Below, in pieces: positions 60,156-64,000 of a stretch of DNA of 64,000 nt. Within the stretch, counting starts at the first letter, position 1; the number at the start of each line of letters is the position of its first letter. The stretch spans positions 71,806,134-71,870,133 of the forward strand of contig NC_064435.1 of assembly GCF_023343835.1 (NCBI RefSeq), given 5' to 3'. Source of the DNA: Lagopus muta. Lineage: Eukaryota > Chordata > Aves > Galliformes > Phasianidae. The translations under genes and the position numbers were made by a program. The notes below the pieces were generated by a model. That model made no database searches. It was not told the origin of the DNA and saw only the letters and a program-made list of their open reading frames with translations.

Positions 60156-63100
60156 ATCAAATATCTGTCATATTTCACAATGACCACACAATTTTCCTGT
60201 ACTAATTCTGAATTCTAGCCAGCCATTTTCACTTGAAAATACAAATTCCACTGTTTGTTGAAAATGTTAGCAGCTTTGGCACTCCTGGCTACAGATGACC
60301 TCCTGCAGCCTGATTCAGGCACCCAGTTGACTTAAATGCTACAATGTACAGCAGGGATACTCCCCCAGTTTGTACCGTGTGCCAGACAGAGCGGTTAAGA
60401 ACATTATTAGCCCTCTGCATCTCTTGGTCTGCCTTATGTTGTTGTGCTTCAAAAAACTGCTTAATTAAATGTCAGGACTGCTGCCAAATTCCAGCATGAG
60501 GAAACTGAAACATTCTCCACAGGCACGTTGAGCAGACAGTTGATGAGAAACCTGATGCGTCCTAGGGATTGTGCTCTCCAGAGGATGCTCTTCCACTTCA
60601 GAGACTGGAAAGAGAAGAACAGATGAGTTCTTCTGCAGCACTGACAAGTTCTCAGTGAGCTGAATCTCTTTCTCCTGTCTGTGCAGGAAGAGCAGTAAGA
60701 AGCTACTTGCAAGTATGCAATTCAGTTGTCTGGCAGTTGCAGATACTTCTGCAGTTTTTTGTTTGTTTTTACAATGCTGCCGTGACAGCCAGTCCAGTTC
60801 AGCGCACTGTATCAGTGCAGACTTGTTAGATGAGGAGAGTGACATGACCACCTACTTTATCCCTTGATTTTTACAGCTTTTTTAAAAAGGGATAAATCAT
60901 TATGGAAGATAATGTGTATCATGACCCTGCATTCCTTTGTAGGGATCCTGTTATATGTCACTTGGCAGTTTCTTTTAGGCCCTGTGGTGGGTACTTGATC
61001 AACTCGCACTGTTGTTTTAATTCTCTGCTGTTTTCTTCAGCAAAAATGAGATTAACTGTTTGCCCTTATCAGCAAAAGTAGAAAGCTTTTTTTGGGTTCT
61101 TCCAGAATTGAAAGATTGGTTGAGTTAGTTGCACCTACTGGAATAAACTTCTACTCCTCCAGAGCCTATTCCCCTGAATTTATCAGGTATAGAAAGATAA
61201 GCAAACAAATATTGTTTAATACTAAATGACTTGTGAGACATTCACTTGCTTACTCGAAGACTGCTCAAGATGAGGAGGGTTTCAGCAGAGAGGCTCAGTG
61301 CTACCTTGTTTGCAGATATTGCAGAAGCTTGAAGGGCGTGTTGAGAGAGTGACTGTAGTCTGTGAGTGTCAGTAGGGAATGTGTGGCACTGAAGGTTGAG
61401 GAGGAGGAGCTACAAATGGTGAGCTTCAGGACATCAACAGGAAAGGTGGGTATAGCAGAGCATGAATGAGTCTGAATAAAATACTGCCTCTTTCTGCGAT
61501 GCTTTTCATTGTGCTTAAAGTAAACAGTGCACCTTAAGATTTTTTTTTATTAGTGTTGTGAAACAAGATTGTTTTGGAAAAGGGGGCTGCTGGAATGCTT
61601 AAGAAAAGTTATTCTGCACTATCGCAGGTCAATGGAGAGGTGTAAGAAATGCTTAGGCTGCGATTTAATTGTCTGCATGTTTTGCATAGTAAAAGGTCAT
61701 CCTGGTGACAGATGAAGAATTGATTCCTTAAAAAACTTTCCTTTTAAAAGAAGAATTTGGTAGTCACTGTTATTTTTCTTTCATGTAAGAAGCCAAGGCT
61801 TGATGGTAGGTAGCCCTTTCTTAGGGTGTTGTGCTTTTCTTCAGAGTAAAACATGATAACTGCACCGAAAAGGCGTCTGCTGTCTGGCACTGTCAGCCAG
61901 AACTGTGAGACGGCTCAACCTTTATGTCTGGCCCAGTTGAATAGATGCACGCACAATGTTTGTCCCTTCCTTTATGTGCCAAAAATGCTTTGGTGAAGGA
62001 TTTCAGTAGTAGTGTGTTTTTAAATGCTTTAGATATTAGATTGTGAATATATGTGATCACTTGCAAATGGACTTATCAAAGATGTTTGAACCACTAATAG
62101 ATGCTGGTCTCTACAGCTTTGCATTTTATGGTAATGTTTTCTGAAGCTGGATTTTAGGGTTGTGCTTCAAACTTGACTGTTTTTCACTTTAACTAAAAGT
62201 GCAGCGTATTACAAAGGAAAAGGTCACTGCGTTTTAAGAAGCAGCTAGTGAGGAAATGAGCTAATGTTTACAGCATTGTATGACTGCCATTTTAGAATTG
62301 ATCTTAAAAATGGAAACGCTGTTAGATTTCTCTTTGATTGTATGTATCTGCATGTATTCATGTGTAAAGTCCTTGAGTTTCCAGGGCAGCATGGATCAAA
62401 TAACATTTATTCTTTGGTTTAACTATGAATTATTAGATGCCTTGCTGATCTCTTGTGCTATACCTACTGAAAAGGTTGCAGAAGGAATCTTTTTCTACAG
62501 AGATTGTAGGATCCTATTCTAGAATATCTTTCTAGGAATGTTCCCTATAAAAGCAGACTAAAAGCATAGCTACTTTCAGCTACTTTCTACGTTTTAGTAG
62601 ATTTTGATTTATTTGAGAGGTGTAATGTGATGTTTTTGTTCAGTACAAGCAGCTGTTCCACACTATTGCAAGCAGGTTGTTTTTTTCTTTTTCAGTTTTT
62701 TTTTTTTCTAGAAAGCATTCCTTACACGATCTTACCTGTGCTACCAAACACTTTGCACGTATTCCTACTTGTTTTCTAATGTAGGCATAGGATAAGTTTC
62801 ACTGTATATATTTTGGCTGTGACAGACAGTAGAAAAACAGCTGTGATGATTTCAAGTGCCATCTTTTAGGTCCTCTGGTCATATATTTAAGATGATCATG
62901 CTGTTATTGGTTCCAGTAGAGAAAATGACCTGTTTGTTTAAATGCTATTGGAGTTGGCTTAAGTTAATGTAGCAGATCTTTTGCACTGAGGCACGTACTG
63001 TGCAGGAATGGGATCTGTTCTATTTCTGCTGCAAGCACTGCTTGCCACCACTGCAGGTGAGGTAATGGCTGAAGGCAGTGTAATCAAAATGTGGACTGCT

Positions 63101-64000
63101 GCTGCCCAGGGACATGATCAGGGTGTACTAGTGAGCTCTCTGGACAGAATTGATAAACATAACCTGGTGTAGGACTGTGGTGGACTTGCTGCAGCCTTAC
63201 AGCTTGTACCTATGTTTAGAAAAGGGCTGACTTCAGATTTCATTTAATGAAGGTGCTACAGAAGGAAACACTTAGATAATGTTGAAGTGAGAATTTGCTG
63301 CTTCAGTATTAGCTTTGGTATCTTGACAGCTTTAGTAAATATGAACTTGTGTTTCAGTATTAATAAACATCCAACTAACAATTATTCCATTGTACATGGA
63401 ATTATTTTTGCATTTCAGTTCAATTATGTTTTGCATTACGTACTGATCAACCAGTTGGAGTATCTCAAAACTTTCTGAAGGTCCTTTCTCTGTTGAATTC
63501 CTGGATTAGTTCTTAGACTTTTTACCAAATATGGCACTGGGTAATATGGTGGAGAACAAGGTAAATCAACAAAACTTGTAATTAAGTTGGACAAGAACTA
63601 TGACTCGTTACTGAGCAGGTGGTTTTTGAAGACTAACCTTTAAGAGGAGTAAGGCAGGTTCTTAGCATGTCATGAGGCATTTCTCAGGCTGTAATTTTAT
63701 AGTGGCATTTAGTTAAAACATATGTTAGTAAAAAATCATACGAGCTGTTAGCAGCTCTCCTAAGTGTAATTAGCAAAGGATAAGCTGTCCTTTTAAAAGG
63801 ATGCTGTGGAAATGAACACTGGAGCAAGCTTCCTGCACCTGTGTCTCTTTCACGTCAGCTATGTTTTGATCTGATGTGCAGTCATAGGCGAACTAAATCT
63901 GAGAGATGCAGGTGTTTCCCTCTGGCTCATGTAAACTATATGCTTCCCTGGAAATTAAGCACAGCTTGCTATTGCCTACAACTGCAAGAATAGATGCTTA
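60156..64000. other. intron 1 to window end, nothing recognised
   Basis: AT-rich intron with T runs near 61,540 and 62,698. No exon with flanking splice sites, no transposon landmark and no RNA gene was recognised. The sequence is cut by the window edge. Confidence 0.45.

Larger units (their letters stand above)
39162..64000 (+). other. FBXL7 intron 1, 5' part (runs off window)
   Basis: The donor GTAAGC begins at 39,162. No later segment encodes the expected continuation (a Ser-rich linker, then F-box), so the remaining 24.8 kb is read as intron. FBXL7 is known for very long introns. CR1, mariner and inverted-repeat features in it are listed separately. The first 450 bp (to about 39,620) continue the CpG-rich shoulder and could hold intronic regulatory sites. 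A separate transcript embedded in the intron cannot be excluded. Confidence 0.8.

Overview
The window looks like avian, probably galliform, nuclear DNA. It is sparse in genes, has no dense ORF packing, and is littered with CR1 LINE 3' ends, the signature retrotransposon of birds, several of which still end in the short tandem octamer tail typical of CR1. It also holds two copies of a mariner-type DNA transposon and a decayed RING-finger gene of the Topors-like type seen in birds. The assignment comes from reading the sequence, not from a database search.

Layout. From 1 to about 38,690 the window is intergenic. It carries a mariner copy (5.84-6.39 kb) beside a compound TA/CA microsatellite, CR1 fragments in both orientations (11.4, 13.2, 13.8, 15.5, 23.2, 32.2 and 38.3 kb) plus older CR1 fossils, a RING-finger (Topors-like) pseudogene at 28.29-28.85 kb, and a 232-nt uninterrupted pyrimidine tract at 36.8-37.0 kb. 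From about 38,695 to 39,290 lies a CpG island that acts as a promoter and leader. It contains the only convincing protein-coding exon here: the first coding exon of FBXL7 on the + strand (ATG at 39,125, splice donor after 39,161). FBXL7 is the substrate-recognition F-box/LRR subunit of an SCF ubiquitin ligase. Everything from 39,162 to the window end is read as the 5' part of its first coding intron. That intron holds more CR1 copies (42.2, 46.2-46.9, 47.1, 49.5, 56.0 and 59.9 kb), a second mariner copy split by a CR1 insertion (55.9-56.9 kb) and a perfect 19-bp inverted repeat at 59.25 kb.

Functional reading. The one active unit is the FBXL7 promoter and exon 1. Three AUGs crowd its leader end: an 8-codon uORF, an overlapping out-of-frame uORF, then the FBXL7 start. 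A CR1 3' end lies directly against the upstream side of the CpG island, and the long pyrimidine tract lies about 2 kb upstream. These are the most plausible sequence influences on FBXL7 expression in this window. The rest is repeat-derived or unrecognised non-coding DNA. No tRNA, rRNA, CRISPR array, complete retrovirus or LTR pair was recognised.
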